A DNA stretch of 64,000 nt, taken from assembly GCA_040954595.2 (NCBI GenBank), contig CM082587.2, positions 3,410,001 to 3,474,000 on the forward strand. Direction: 5' to 3'. The position numbers were made by a program, and so were the translations under genes. The notes beneath the pieces are model-generated. The model was not told the DNA's origin. It did no database searches and saw only the letters and a program-made list of their open reading frames with translations. This document shows, in pieces, positions 47,016 to 58,259 of the stretch (position 1 is the stretch's first letter; each line of letters opens with the position of its first letter). This DNA is from Balanoglossus misakiensis. Lineage: Eukaryota; Hemichordata.

Positions 47016-48202
47016 CCTGATTTTAAATTGTGAGGTCATCACAACAATTGCAACATTGTTTAATTGTTTAAATCCAGTGCAGTGTTTTCTGTACATCGTA
47101 ACACTAATTTTCCTGGACTAAGTAAGTGAAGTATATTAGGCATTTCTTTTTCCGGACAAAGTTTTTAACTTTCCTGTAGGTTTTATTGTGGTGCTTAGAA
47201 TATTTTGATGCAAGGGAAGTTCAGTTTTCGTCTTGAACATTCGCGAAAACCGCAGATATCACCGAAGTTTCTAGCCATGTCTATTTAAAATGGCGGATTG
47301 TTGTTGTCATTCCGATTTTTGCATGTTTTTCTGTTGGCATCGTGAAAACGAATATTAACCATAAACGACACGGTACCACTAGAAAATTCGAGTAGGCCAC
47401 AGCCAGGTAATATTCGTGAACTTCGATTTTTCTCAGCGAAATTCACTAGTTGGTAAAATCGTGTACAGTTTTGGTTGCGTTTGATTTGTAGTCTAAGGCA
47501 CCCCCCCCCCCCAAGCCTCCCCGTCATCAGTTCAAATAAATAATATCATGCAGTGCGGAAAAATCATATTTTCCTGTCGAAGTTTATAGGCTTATTTACC
47601 GACAGCTTATAGTTGCTGTAAAATGAATTTGTGTTCAACCTGGTGGTAGTGTGGATTTTTACTGTTTTCTGGAAGACAGGAAGACATCTTTGTTGAATGT
47701 TGTTGTATAATTGTGTTTGAAAAGAAATTAGTAACTATTTTTGGGTTAGAAATGTATTTAAAAACAAGATCTGTTTACTAAATACATCATGTATCCCCCC
47801 TTCAATATTTGACAAACAGGGCAAGGCCAGTCTAAAATTCTGCAGTCTACATTTTTTATTTTGATGTGCATTCTTTTGTATGAAATATTAGATTAATTTA
47901 GATTTCAATTTTTATTGATTTTTCAGAAAAGCCAATCTAGACTGTGACTACAGATCAGTGGTACTTTATAGTACCGTGCAGATTTCTGCATAGTGACTGA
48001 AAACTAAAAAAAGCAAGTATAACATTTTTTTTTTTCCCCTAAGGTGATAACAATTTATGATCCAGTGTAAGTACATGTATATCTGAGTGAAAGGACATTT
48101 TAACTGAACACTTATCTGGCAATAAGCAAGTTATTTCTTTTTCAGAAATTATATACATGTTTTCCATCTTTTTTCATATTTAGCCAAAAAAAAAAAACAG
48201 TG

Positions 48203-49757
48203 ATGGAGAGGATTGTAGGTTCAATCAATCGTCTGAGAAGATTCAAACGCCTAGTAAATGAATCTGTGGAATCAGATGAAAATGACCAATCACGTGAAGC
48301 TGAGAGGCCAAGAACTCCTCCTTGTAAGTAGCTGTTTTGTTGTTATCTTGGATGTCCACCATACTACATCTGAACCTGCCCCATTGAAGTTAATTCCTCA
48401 ACCGATCAAGTATTAGCTTACTCATGGATTTTGGGTACGATTATAACGAGCAGTCTGATTGGCTTTAAGAGAAAGCATAAATTTTAAATGAGATCTTCTA
48501 TGGCACAGGAGCAGATTTAAAGAGGTGGATATCTGAGAGAATAGTACAGAACCAGCAAAATTCAACGATCGAGCCAACTCGATTGATCAATACAGTCGTA
48601 TTAATGAGCAGCAAATAAGTGTTACAAGGGTTCTCAAATCATTTATCTCTCATCATTGTTGCAGCAGCGCCAGGACGTTTTGGACGCCTATCGCCAACTA
48701 GACTATTCAAACGTCGAAAGAATTCTTCGGAATCAGGCGAAAGTGACACTTCACGTGAAGTTGAGCGGCCAGAGAGCCCAGAGTGTAAGTAGCCGTTCTG
48801 TTTCTTCTCAGATGTTGGCATTCTGTGCATTGAGGTGGCCTTGTTTCCCATCGTCTGCTTGGAGATAACACCAAGTTTTGGAAGGGTGCCCTCTTTATGA
48901 AAAAGGTGGTATCAGATTGATAAGCCATGAGCAGCAAAGAAGTGTTACTAGTAAGGGTTCTCAAATCATTTACCAATGTTCCTCAATCTTAGCAAAACAA
49001 TGGTCAAAATAATTGACATCCCATCTCTTATATCATTTCATTGCAGCAGCAGAACCAGGACCATCTGGACGGAGATCGCCCCCTAGACCAAGATTCGAAC
49101 CTCTGCCGGTAGTAAATGATTCTTCGGAATCTGGCGAAAATGACCATTCACGTGAAGCTGAGCGGCCAGAGAGCCCTCCGTGTAAGTACCTGTTCTGTTG
49201 TGTTCGTGGAAATCTGCCCCTCTACATCTAAACCTGCGCCTTTAAAAATCTTGGGGTTTTTTCAAAGTCAACTGCTCAACCAATCAGAAAGTAGCTAACT
49301 CATGGCTTTGGGGTATGCATTCTGAAATGTGCATAGTGTCTCCTATAACGAGTGCTCCAATTGGCTTGAGAAAGCACGAGATTATAAAATGAGATCTTCT
49401 ATTGCGCAGGGGCAGATGTAAAGAGGTGGACATCTAAGAGAACAGTTAAGATCCAGCAAATTCAATGATCAAGCCAATTGCAACTCAATTGATCAATATA
49501 GTCGTATTAATAAGCAGCAAAGTGATACAACTTGGTTCTCAAATCATTTACCAATGTTCTGCATTATTAGCGATACAGTGGTCAAAATATTTAATTTCCC
49601 ATCTCTTATATCATTGTTGCAGTATTATCAGAACCAGGTTCTGGACGGATATTGCCCACTAGACCAATAACATTCGAACCTGAGCTAGTGAATGATTCTT
49701 CGGAATCTGGCGAAAGTGACCAATCACGTGATGCTGAGCGGCCAGTGAGCCCACCAT
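48203..49757 (+). repeat. Tandemly duplicated N-terminal exons and introns of the CM1 gene
   Basis: Four successive exons (121, 120, 135 and 135 nt), all in the same 1-1 phase, encode copies of S-E-S-G-E-x-D-x-S-R-E-A-E-R-P-x-S/T-P-P. The introns are also duplicated. They share GTTCTCAAATCATTTA, TCGATTGATCAATA plus TCGTATTAAT, and acceptors ending ATCATTGTTGCAG. The units at 49047-49181 and 49623-49757 are most alike, implying the latest duplication. Confidence 0.9.
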
Positions 49758-52700
49758 GTAAGTAGTCTTTCTGTGTCGGATATGTCTGCCACTTGACACA
49801 GAATCCTTTTTCATAGTCAATTACTTATCCGATCAGAAAGCATCTAACTCACACAACACGAAGTGTTTTTTCAAATCATTTACCGATGTTTTTCAACCTT
49901 AACAATACAGTGGTCAACATAATTGATATTTCATCTCTTATATCATTGTTGCATAACAGTGTCCCCACCAAGATCGGGACGACAATCGCCAACTATAGCA
50001 ATTAACATCAAAGAACTCAAGGCTGTGAGTATATATACTGATTGATCAAAAAGAATTTATAATATTACATGTATAACCTCTTCAGGCCTTTCATGCTATA
50101 TTGTGGTCCATCACCAAGTTTTAGACTTAACCATGATAATGAAAAGGTCTAACCTGGAATCCTGTATTCTATTCTGTCGCAGCATCTCTTGACTGTCAAG
50201 AAGGAGAACATCCAGCTGAAGGAGAGGGTGTATGTCTTGCAATCGCTGATGCACCATGATTTGTCAGATGCCGACAGTCAAGAGAAGATCGATATGGTAA
50301 CATAACAGCACTGTACATTGACATCCTTTTCAAAGTCACTCATGGCAGCTAGTCGTTCAAATAGACTGAAAGAATCAGTCGCGTGTGGGCATGCACTGAG
50401 ATATGCTCCCTGATCTCTGCACAGTGTTAGAGCGCCCTCACACAACTGAAGCCTTCAGTCTCACTCACTTCATGGGTTCATAATGTGGCACCTGGAAAAT
50501 AACAATGTAAATCACTAAAAATTCCTGGAAAGTGAGTTCCTTGAATTGTGAGTGACTTTGAGTGGATACAACCTAGCACTAACATGCATAGGTATAGTTT
50601 GACTAATAATACTTTTGAAAAGTTTGCATCAACTTGAGGATTATTATACAAATTTCTTTCCATCTGTCCCGGAACTTTTTTAATATGTCTATGAGATAAC
50701 TTGTGTCAGTAATCTGTCATATAATAATATTTTAGCAGCTGGTTAAATAATGTAAATAATGTATTAATCCATCATTTATGCATTGAAATTTGACAGCATC
50801 TCTTTGTTTTTCTGTCAAACAAATTTTCGATGCTTGTGTCTGTTCCTATGAGTTCTCCATACCACGCTGTAGGCAGATCAACCCCTCCTTATCTACCGTA
50901 CTGGTATATACCGGTACATTTAATTGAATCAAAAGTATGTGAACTAGTTGAGACAGTGGGGCAAGTCCTACTGTTTGTGTGTCTTTATCAACGTTGGAGT
51001 CCTAGCGATGCAAGAACAAAGGACAAACAATATCACAGGATAATCATCCATGGTGGCAGAAAGCTGAATGGGCAAGACAGAGTGCCAACTGAAGATCAAA
51101 GTGGCGGAAAGTATAACCATATATATCACCTCGAACGTTTTGACACACTGTGGTATGGGTGATGGTTTGTGTGTGTGTGTGAAAACAGTCTATTATTTAG
51201 GTTTACATAGGAATGGTGAGTTGTTGCAGTCTGTTTACATAATATTTGCTCCAGTTTTATTTGTGTTTGTTGTGGTAAGGTTGTTTGGGTTTTGTTTTGT
51301 TACACCATCATTTCTTTAAGTGTGCCAAAATCAGTTGATTTCTTAGTATGTGACCAAGGGTTGTTGTTGTATGATATTCTGTTCTGCAAGTTTGTGTGTG
51401 TGGGCTTCTTGTTTGTTTGTTTCATTGTTTATTGTTTATGGTATTTTTTTTAGTTTACATTATATGTGTGTATTTTTTTAATTTCTATGTTAATGTGTTT
51501 AAAACATATTAAAATTTAGTTAACGTTTTGTTGGTATAATATTTTTAAACAGATTCAAGTTAAGAAAGGAATATTTAAATTTTGTTTGCATGAATTTACT
51601 AGCATGAAAGTAAAATACAAACGAAAACCCCCATCCCTCCATCCACTTGGGTCTTGACCCGTTGATTTCAATAGGATCTGATCACTGGCATTTTTTTTGG
51701 GGGGGGGGGGGGGTGAAGCGTTAGAGATTTCTAACATTTGTATGCTGTTGGTTGCACCCATGCAGACACTGAGCATACAGATGGAGTCGATGAAACAGCG
51801 ATTGACTGATGAGAAGTATGCCCTGCAGGAACACTACATTCGCATCGTGCGAGATCATGACGATCAAATCAAGGAGAGGGACAGAAGGCTTGCCACTATG
51901 ACCCAAACCTTGATGGAGAAAGACCAGCTGATCCAGGTATCCCTTACAAAAAAACATTATGTAGACATCTATTAGCATTCTATAGCTGATATAATTTCTA
52001 TAGAAGTTTATAGAACTTCTATGGACATTTATAGATTTGAAGTTTTGGACCAATATGGAGCCAAATATATCAAATTTGTTAGTCATTGGGCCATATGACG
52101 GTGTCAGCCCAGATACATACACATTTTAATTCTAAATAAATCTATATTCTTTCAGGATTTCAAGGCCAAAGATTGGTCATCTTTCGTAAGTAACCCTTCT
52201 TTCTGTCAAAACATTGTTCACGTATAATGTGTATATAGCTGGATAAATTGATGAATTTATAGACCTAAATTCATATTTCAAAATGAGTAACTCGATCTGG
52301 TCATATGTAGTTGATAAGGCCAATGTTTGGCATTTCAACAGCCTAATAGTTGCAAAAAAAATGATTTTTGAAAACTAAGTTTCTTTTTTTATTTCCAAGC
52401 AGTGCAGTGACAGTGTCAAGGAGACCGTGATAAAAAACCTGGAATTTTCTCTGGAGCAGCGGGATAAAATCCTGGAAGTAAGCACTTTCCCTAAGTTTTC
52501 TTTAGGGTGGCATGCATCATTCTTTTTTTCTTTTTTTTTGCATTGTTTCTCACAACAAGTACCATATGTAAATGAGCCAGTTAGTTACTCAGGAAAATAC
52601 AAATTAATGCAATTGTCGTACATGTAGGACACCATCGAAGGCCAGGTCCAGGCTCTGAAGCTGAAGGACGATGAAATTTCCGCCATCAATGTCACAATGC

Positions 52701-55700
52701 GTGCAAAAGACCGTAAGATTGATGAGCAGGACGTGGAAATAACCAGTCTGAACGACAAACTGACTGTAAGTAACTGGAATGTTCTGACATATAACATGTA
52801 TTTTCCTCAGTCCCCATGCATTTGTGATTCCTGTGGCAATACATGTAGATGCCATTTGTATAGGCTTGAAAAGTTGTGTGTGTGTGTGCACATGTCTGTG
52901 TGTATGTATACCGGTATATGTATATGTAAAGTCCTATTGTATTTGAAATGAGCTGTTGATTACTTCTGCACCTGTCTACAGGCATTGATGCACTTAAGTT
53001 GAAATCATTTTTTTAATGGCAATAATATACTGTGTACAATTAACATATACTTTGTGGCCTTTTGTTCACAGGAGTTGGCCAAGAAAATGAACTGTGCCAA
53101 AGCCACTGTCCAAAACCAGGAGGTAAGTCATTTGGACAACTCTCATCTATATAAGCCACACTTTTTTGGCTTTATTCCCAGCATTTCAGTTAACTAAAAT
53201 TCAGGCACCTTATGTGATAGTGTTGCAAAACCAAATGAGCCACACTGTTCAAGTATTGAGACATCACTGTGAAACAACACACAGTGCAACAAAACATTCA
53301 TGTTTTATGTCAGGAAAAGTCTTAACCCTTTTACCAGTCTTAACCCTTTCACCACCATGGTTCAATCAATCGAAACACATCAATTGGGGTATATAAAACG
53401 TCTCTGAAAATATTCATGTGTCAACCAGTTTTTCTACCACTTTTACAGCTGAAAACTGTCCTGGATGTACAATTCAAAGAGCTGGAGAACCTGAAAAGTG
53501 CCTGGCGTATGGTAACGGCCCTGTACAAGAACTTAAAGGCTAGCCTACCACCTTTGGGATGCCCGCAGAGATGCGAAGGCGCAGAGGAGTTTCTGAGTGA
53601 AATAGCTACTGTGGAAGCACTGAATAAGGATCTGGAAGACAACATCAAGGAGAGCATTGACCTCAGGCAAGCGATGGAGGAGCACATGAACACATTCGCA
53701 GGGGAGAGAGGTGAGTGCTTCACCAAGTGTGTACAGTAAAACCTGTCTCAACCGAAACACCAAAGGGTACTGAAGAAATTGTTTGGTTTGCAGAGGTGTC
53801 TGGTTTATAGAGATTCTTTAACATGTTCTACAGTATATCTAAGGGGAAATGGTGTTCGACATTGACAGGTGTTCAGTATAGACAATGTGTTCAGAATGAT
53901 AAGACAGGGTTTGGTTTGGACATATTTATATGTACCTGCCACCCAACAATTGAAAGGACATATTTAATTTTGAAGCTTTCTTATCCCTCCTGTTAAATGT
54001 TATTTGTCTTTTCAACCAGCCGACATGATTGATGAAATCAAAGCTTTGAAGACCAAGCTGGAAGACAGTACTGCTCTCACCAGCCAACTGGAGAGCAAAT
54101 TGGCAGAAGCAACATGCAAAACAGAAGCAGTCGACAGTACCCCCGATGTGCCAACAACACCACCCAAACAGTGCTCAAAGACAAGTACTGGCATTGCTGA
54201 TGACGCCAATGCAGATGGACAAAGCACTCCTGCTCAGGAGAGTGAGATCAAAGAGATCAGTAAGACAGCAGATCTCGAAGATGCCAATGCGGCCGCCGAC
54301 CTGAAAGAACAACTGGACCAGGCAAGAGCCTTGATTTGCGAAAAAGACCAGGAGATTGAGAACCTGAAGATTAAGTTAATAGAGACGGACTGTTGGGGAT
54401 CGTCATGCGACAACATTGACGCCCTCAAGGAACAGGTTCGCTCCCTCGCACAGGAGAAGGCAGACTTCGAGGTCTTGGTGGAAGAACTCCGCCGTCAGGC
54501 CGCCGTGTCTGACGAGCAGTCTAACAACCTGAGAGGAGAAGTCGATAAACTGAAGCAGGAGCTGGAGGACTTGCACGAGAGCCAGAAGGAGAAGCACGCG
54601 GCGTTGGAAGACTGTTACAAGATCATCAGTGCCAGAGATGAGGAGCTCGTGATGAAAAACGGTTTAGTCGAGGAGCTGATGGGCAAGATTGAAGACCTGG
54701 AGAGTGCCAAGGAAGCAGGCGACAAAGAGAGCCTTAAGATCCAAGCTGAGACAAGTGCCCTGTCAGAACATCTCAACCAGCTCGAGGAAAAGAACAGCGA
54801 CCTCAACCGTGACAATGCCGTATTCAGTGCACAAACCGAGACCCTGGAGGCAGATTTGCGAGAGAAAAACCAAGAAAATAAAAAATTGGAACGTGACTTT
54901 GATAGCATGAAGGCTGAGTTTGAGGACCTGAAGAAAGGAAACACCGATCGTATTGAGAAACTAGAGCAAGATTACCATGATTCCCAGGCAGAAGCATCGC
55001 GCCAGAAAGAGCAAGTATGCCAGCTTAACGAAAAGAATGTTAGTTTGAATAACCAAATCACTGCCCAGAAAGACCAGATTGAGGCAGAGTTGGCAGAGAT
55101 GAACCATCTGAACAACATGCTCAGAAGTGCGATTGAGGAACTGGAGAGTGACAAAGGATCCAAAACCGAAGCCCTCATGCAGGAGAATAATGACTTCCGC
55201 CTGGAACTTAACCGCCTGGCAGACCGTATGTGTCAGCTTGACGAAGAGAAGAGCGAACTCATTCGCGAGAATGACAAGATCACTGCTCAAAACGATCAGC
55301 TGGAGGCAGACATGGCCACGATGAAAGAGAAGAACGAGAGTCTGAAAAGCGACTTGGACGAACTGGATAACTTGAATGCTGAAAGAGCTGCACTCAGTAA
55401 TGAAGTGGCTAGCCTCAACCTGGCTAAAGAAGAACTGAAGGCCAGTTTGGACAAGCTGACCGAAGAGAATAACAAGCTGAAGCTTGATGAAGTTGAGTCC
55501 TTCAAAAAATCTGAGGAACTCGACGCTGCCAACAAACAGCTGCAGGCCGAGTTGGACCAGGTGATAAACACCAAACTGGTTGCCATATCCGAGGAGGTCT
55601 GTGAACTCACTGTGAAGACCAATGAGCTCACTGCCCAAAATGATCAGCTTAACAGGAGTTGCGCTGAACTCAGTGACATCAATGAAAATCTTGCCACAGA

Positions 55701-58259
55701 GAAGACAAAGCTGCAGGCTGACTTGAACACCAGCATTCAAGAGAACAGTGACCTGAAATGCGAGCAACGCAAGGTGATGGATGAGAACAGCAAACTGCAG
55801 AGCGAGATTGCTGACCTTAGCGATGCCAAAGGCAAGCTGAAGATCAAGCTTGACGAAACCATAACAGAGACCGGTAAATATAAATCTGATTGCAGCACTC
55901 TCTCTGGTGAAATCAGCGAACTCCGGATGGAATTGGATAAAATCAACGAGGAGAAGAAAATGCTGATGTGGGATACGGATCATCTCAGGCAGGGACAGGA
56001 AGATCTGAAGAAGAAGGCTACCGTGGCTGAGGACAAACTTGCCAAGCTCTCAGATGAGCTCTCTGTTGCCAAGGCAGGAGCACTGCAGCACAGTGCTGAG
56101 ATAGAAAAGATCACTGCTGAGAATGAAAAGATCACTGCTGAGAATGAAAAGATCTCTGCCCAGAAAATGCATCTGGAAGAAGAGATGAAATCCCTAAAGA
56201 TCAACAGAAACACCGCTGCACAGCATTTGGAAAGACTGAACGCTGAACTGAAGATGTGGCAGTATGAGTGCGAAGCTGCCAAGAAACAACAGGGCGATGC
56301 AGAGACCATCTCCAAAAGAGTGTCGCAGAGTTATGAGAAACTGATGGAAGTCAGTGCAGATCAGACCGTACTCCTGCGAGCCCAGCTGAAGGAAGCCAAG
56401 AAGGATTTGGATGCTGCCTGCAAGAAGATTCAGGCCTCTGTAGCAAATGAGCGGTTCCTGTCTTGCGAGCTGAAAATGTACCGCGCCAAGATGAAGTCCG
56501 CCGGCATCAACCCACCTACTTTGCCAATGGCTGGAAGTGTCACTGAGGATTTGCTGAACGATCATGATGCAATGTTTGACATGATGAAGGGGAATATGTC
56601 ATCACCAACATTTGACTTCTATGGCGTTGCAGGCCTGGGCCAGCACACTCTATCAGCCACGAACAGCAGCTCAAACACCGACTTGCTGTCTGACGCAGAA
56701 TCTCCTGCCGTTGACAAGTCCGCACTGCAGATGACAACTCCCAGCAAGGATCGGAAAAATCTGGACAAAACTCGGAAGGTAAAGAGTGTCGTGATCAGTG
56801 AGGCAAAATTCTCCTCAGACAGCTTGAACGACAGCCAGAGTGACGTAACACCTGCGACTTCTTCAACCACTCTCCAATCCACGGACGCAGTCAGCGATGT
56901 GCCAGAAGCAAACCCTGTGAATTCTAAACACCAGCAGGAGAAGGTCCGCATCTTTAGGAGTGCCCCGGCAGTGGTCATCGATCCTGATGATACAGACAGT
57001 GAAACTCTGTATGATGCCGTGGAAGCCAAGCTGGCAGCCAATGCAGGTGGTAAGTTGGATTTATTCAACATCAATGGTAAAATAATTCAAGGTCAATCAG
57101 GGGTACTGTCAGAAAACCGAGACTAATCGATTGATTTTATTTCTATCGTTATTTTTACCCCCTTAATGTGATTGGTCAACTTTTCCCCATTGGTCTCGCT
57201 CTGAGTTCAAGAATTCATGACAGCTGTGTGAGCTAGGGCGTTAGAGTTTTAAAAGTGGTCTATGTCCCTTTGTTTTGCTTGCTAGGATTGGCATCAGATC
57301 GCAGTGAAAGTGCAGCAACCTCCATCTCCAGCAGCAACAGCAGTGCTGGGACTGTGCGCGTGGTTGGCTATGTCGGTGACTACAACATCGTGAAGGAGCA
57401 AATCCAACAGATGCGCGACGTCTTCAGTGAAATGGAATGTCACATCAGAATCTGGAAGCAGATGGCCGTGAAGGTACAGTACAGTAGAGTCTAAAGCAGA
57501 CACCACAGGGGCTAAACAGATTGCTTGGTTTAAAGAGGTGTAACAAGGTTTTTATCTTGACAGATGCTGAATAAATCCACACACCCATTTAAAATCTGAT
57601 AGAAATCTCCCTCTATCTCTCTACTCAGGAATCGCGTGAACTACCACTTATGCATCAAATGATGTACAATACTCGGTCCATGCGCCATGTTGTGGATGAC
57701 ATCGACACCCGCCTCTCCTTCTTCCGTGCCGGCAAAGTACCATCAACAGAGGAATACAATCACCAGAAGATGATCATTTCCAGCCAGGAGATTCTACTCA
57801 GACATGCCTTGGAGAGGCTGCACAATGCTAAAAAAACAGAGGAAGGATTTGAGCGAGTTCAGATCAATAATGGTAAGTATTGAAGTGTATTCTAGCTTCA
57901 GTTTAACGTTCAGTGGCAGAAAATACTCCTATTATCAATTGAGCATTCCCGAATCAACAGATTTAAAAAAAAAACTCTGTTTGAATGTGATTTATCGATT
58001 TTTAAACTGTCCGAGCTGTTGTCCTATCTTCTTGCAGCAACTGGGATTCATTACAACCTGAGTAAAGCCCAGAGCAATCCCGAGGTAAGATTGTGCATTC
58101 ATCTTCTGTAGAGAAAAGTTGACCATACACCAGTTATCTGCTCCAATGCTATGCTTCATCAGAATCTGATTTCCTGTGTTTCATGAGTGAATCACTGAAT
58201 GCATCATGATGTTGTTTTGTGTCTGTTTGCAGGGCCGCTTCTGCGGTCTTCGGCGATAA
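48203..58259 (+). CDS. CM1-domain coiled-coil protein of the centrosomin/CDK5RAP2/myomegalin type, 17 coding exons
   Basis: CM1 proteins recruit and activate gamma-tubulin ring complexes at centrosomes and other microtubule-organising sites. Exons: 48203-48323, 48665-48784, 49047-49181, 49623-49757, 49960-50024, 50183-50296, 51766-51936, 52156-52185, 52403-52477, 52628-52765, 53072-53122, 53449-53710, 54020-57049, 57286-57473, 57629-57872, 58038-58084, 58233-58259. Sum 4953 nt, giving 1650 aa. Exons 1-4 are repeated SESGE-SREAERP-SPP modules. Exons 5-6 encode SPTIAINIKELKAHLLTVKK ENIQLKERVYVLQ (residues about 179-212), matching the human CM1 core SPTRARNMKDFENQITELKK ENFNLKLRIYFLE. The 3-kb exon encodes about 1000 residues of coiled coil, including EKITAENEKITAENEKI. 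The C-terminal helical part (VKEQIQQMRDVFSEMECHIR) ends GRFCGLRR and was not matched to CM2. Start: the first ATG of the exon that opens the phase-consistent chain; upstream leader exons are likely. Confidence 0.85.
49960..50296 (+). other. CM1 motif (gamma-tubulin complex activating motif), split over two exons
   Basis: The motif begins QSPTIAINIKELKA in one exon and continues HLLTVKKENIQLKERVYVLQ in the next. The invariant features of CM1 are present: the SPT start, a K-E-(L/F) pair, KKEN followed by LK-R-Y-L. The intron falls inside the motif. Identity to CM1 rests on remembered human and fly motifs, not on a search. Confidence 0.78.
50297..51765 (+). other. Large intron of the CM1 gene (1.47 kb)
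   Basis: This is T/G-rich sequence in its second half, ending with a C/G homopolymer run (about 51698-51713) near the acceptor. An open frame at about 50830-51162 shows no conserved features and no phase-compatible splice sites. Nothing else was recognised. Confidence 0.6.
53735..53900. repeat. Dispersed repeat fragment in a CM1 gene intron, copy 1
   Basis: The sequence TACAGTAAAACCTGTCTCAA followed by CCGAAACACC and TTTGCAGAGGTGTCTGGTTT is a diverged version of the segment at 57472-57560 in the same gene. Short, imperfect, dispersed copies suggest a non-autonomous element common in this genome. Confidence 0.5.
57472..57560. repeat. Dispersed repeat fragment in a CM1 gene intron, copy 2
   Basis: TACAGTAGAGTCTAAAGCAG, GACACCACAGGGG and GGTTTAAAGAGGTGTAACAA parallel the copy at 53735. 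The alignment is gapped and was made by eye. Confidence 0.5.

Larger units (their letters stand above)
42711..48202. other. Repeat-rich intergenic region between divergent laminin (-) and CM1 gene (+)
   Basis: On the laminin side a splice acceptor (minus strand, about 42803) marks a leader exon that contains a minimal upstream frame ATGAATTAA at 42793-42785. A CG/GT-rich tract lies near 43400-43470. Further right are an inverted pair of ORF remnants (43897-43943 and 44408-44458), a large inverted satellite (46157-46725) and an octamer-containing tandem array (46891-47015). The CM1 gene leader probably starts near 45130-45280 or 47015-47135, where two similar segments each end in a splice-donor-like AAGTAAGT. 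No conserved protein was recognised. Confidence 0.5.

Noticed and set aside
54961-55983. 340-codon open frame on the minus strand
   Set aside because: It lies wholly antisense to the coiled-coil exon of the CM1 gene. Its Leu/Phe-rich translation is what antisense of Glu/Lys-rich heptads produces, and there are no supporting splice sites or domains.
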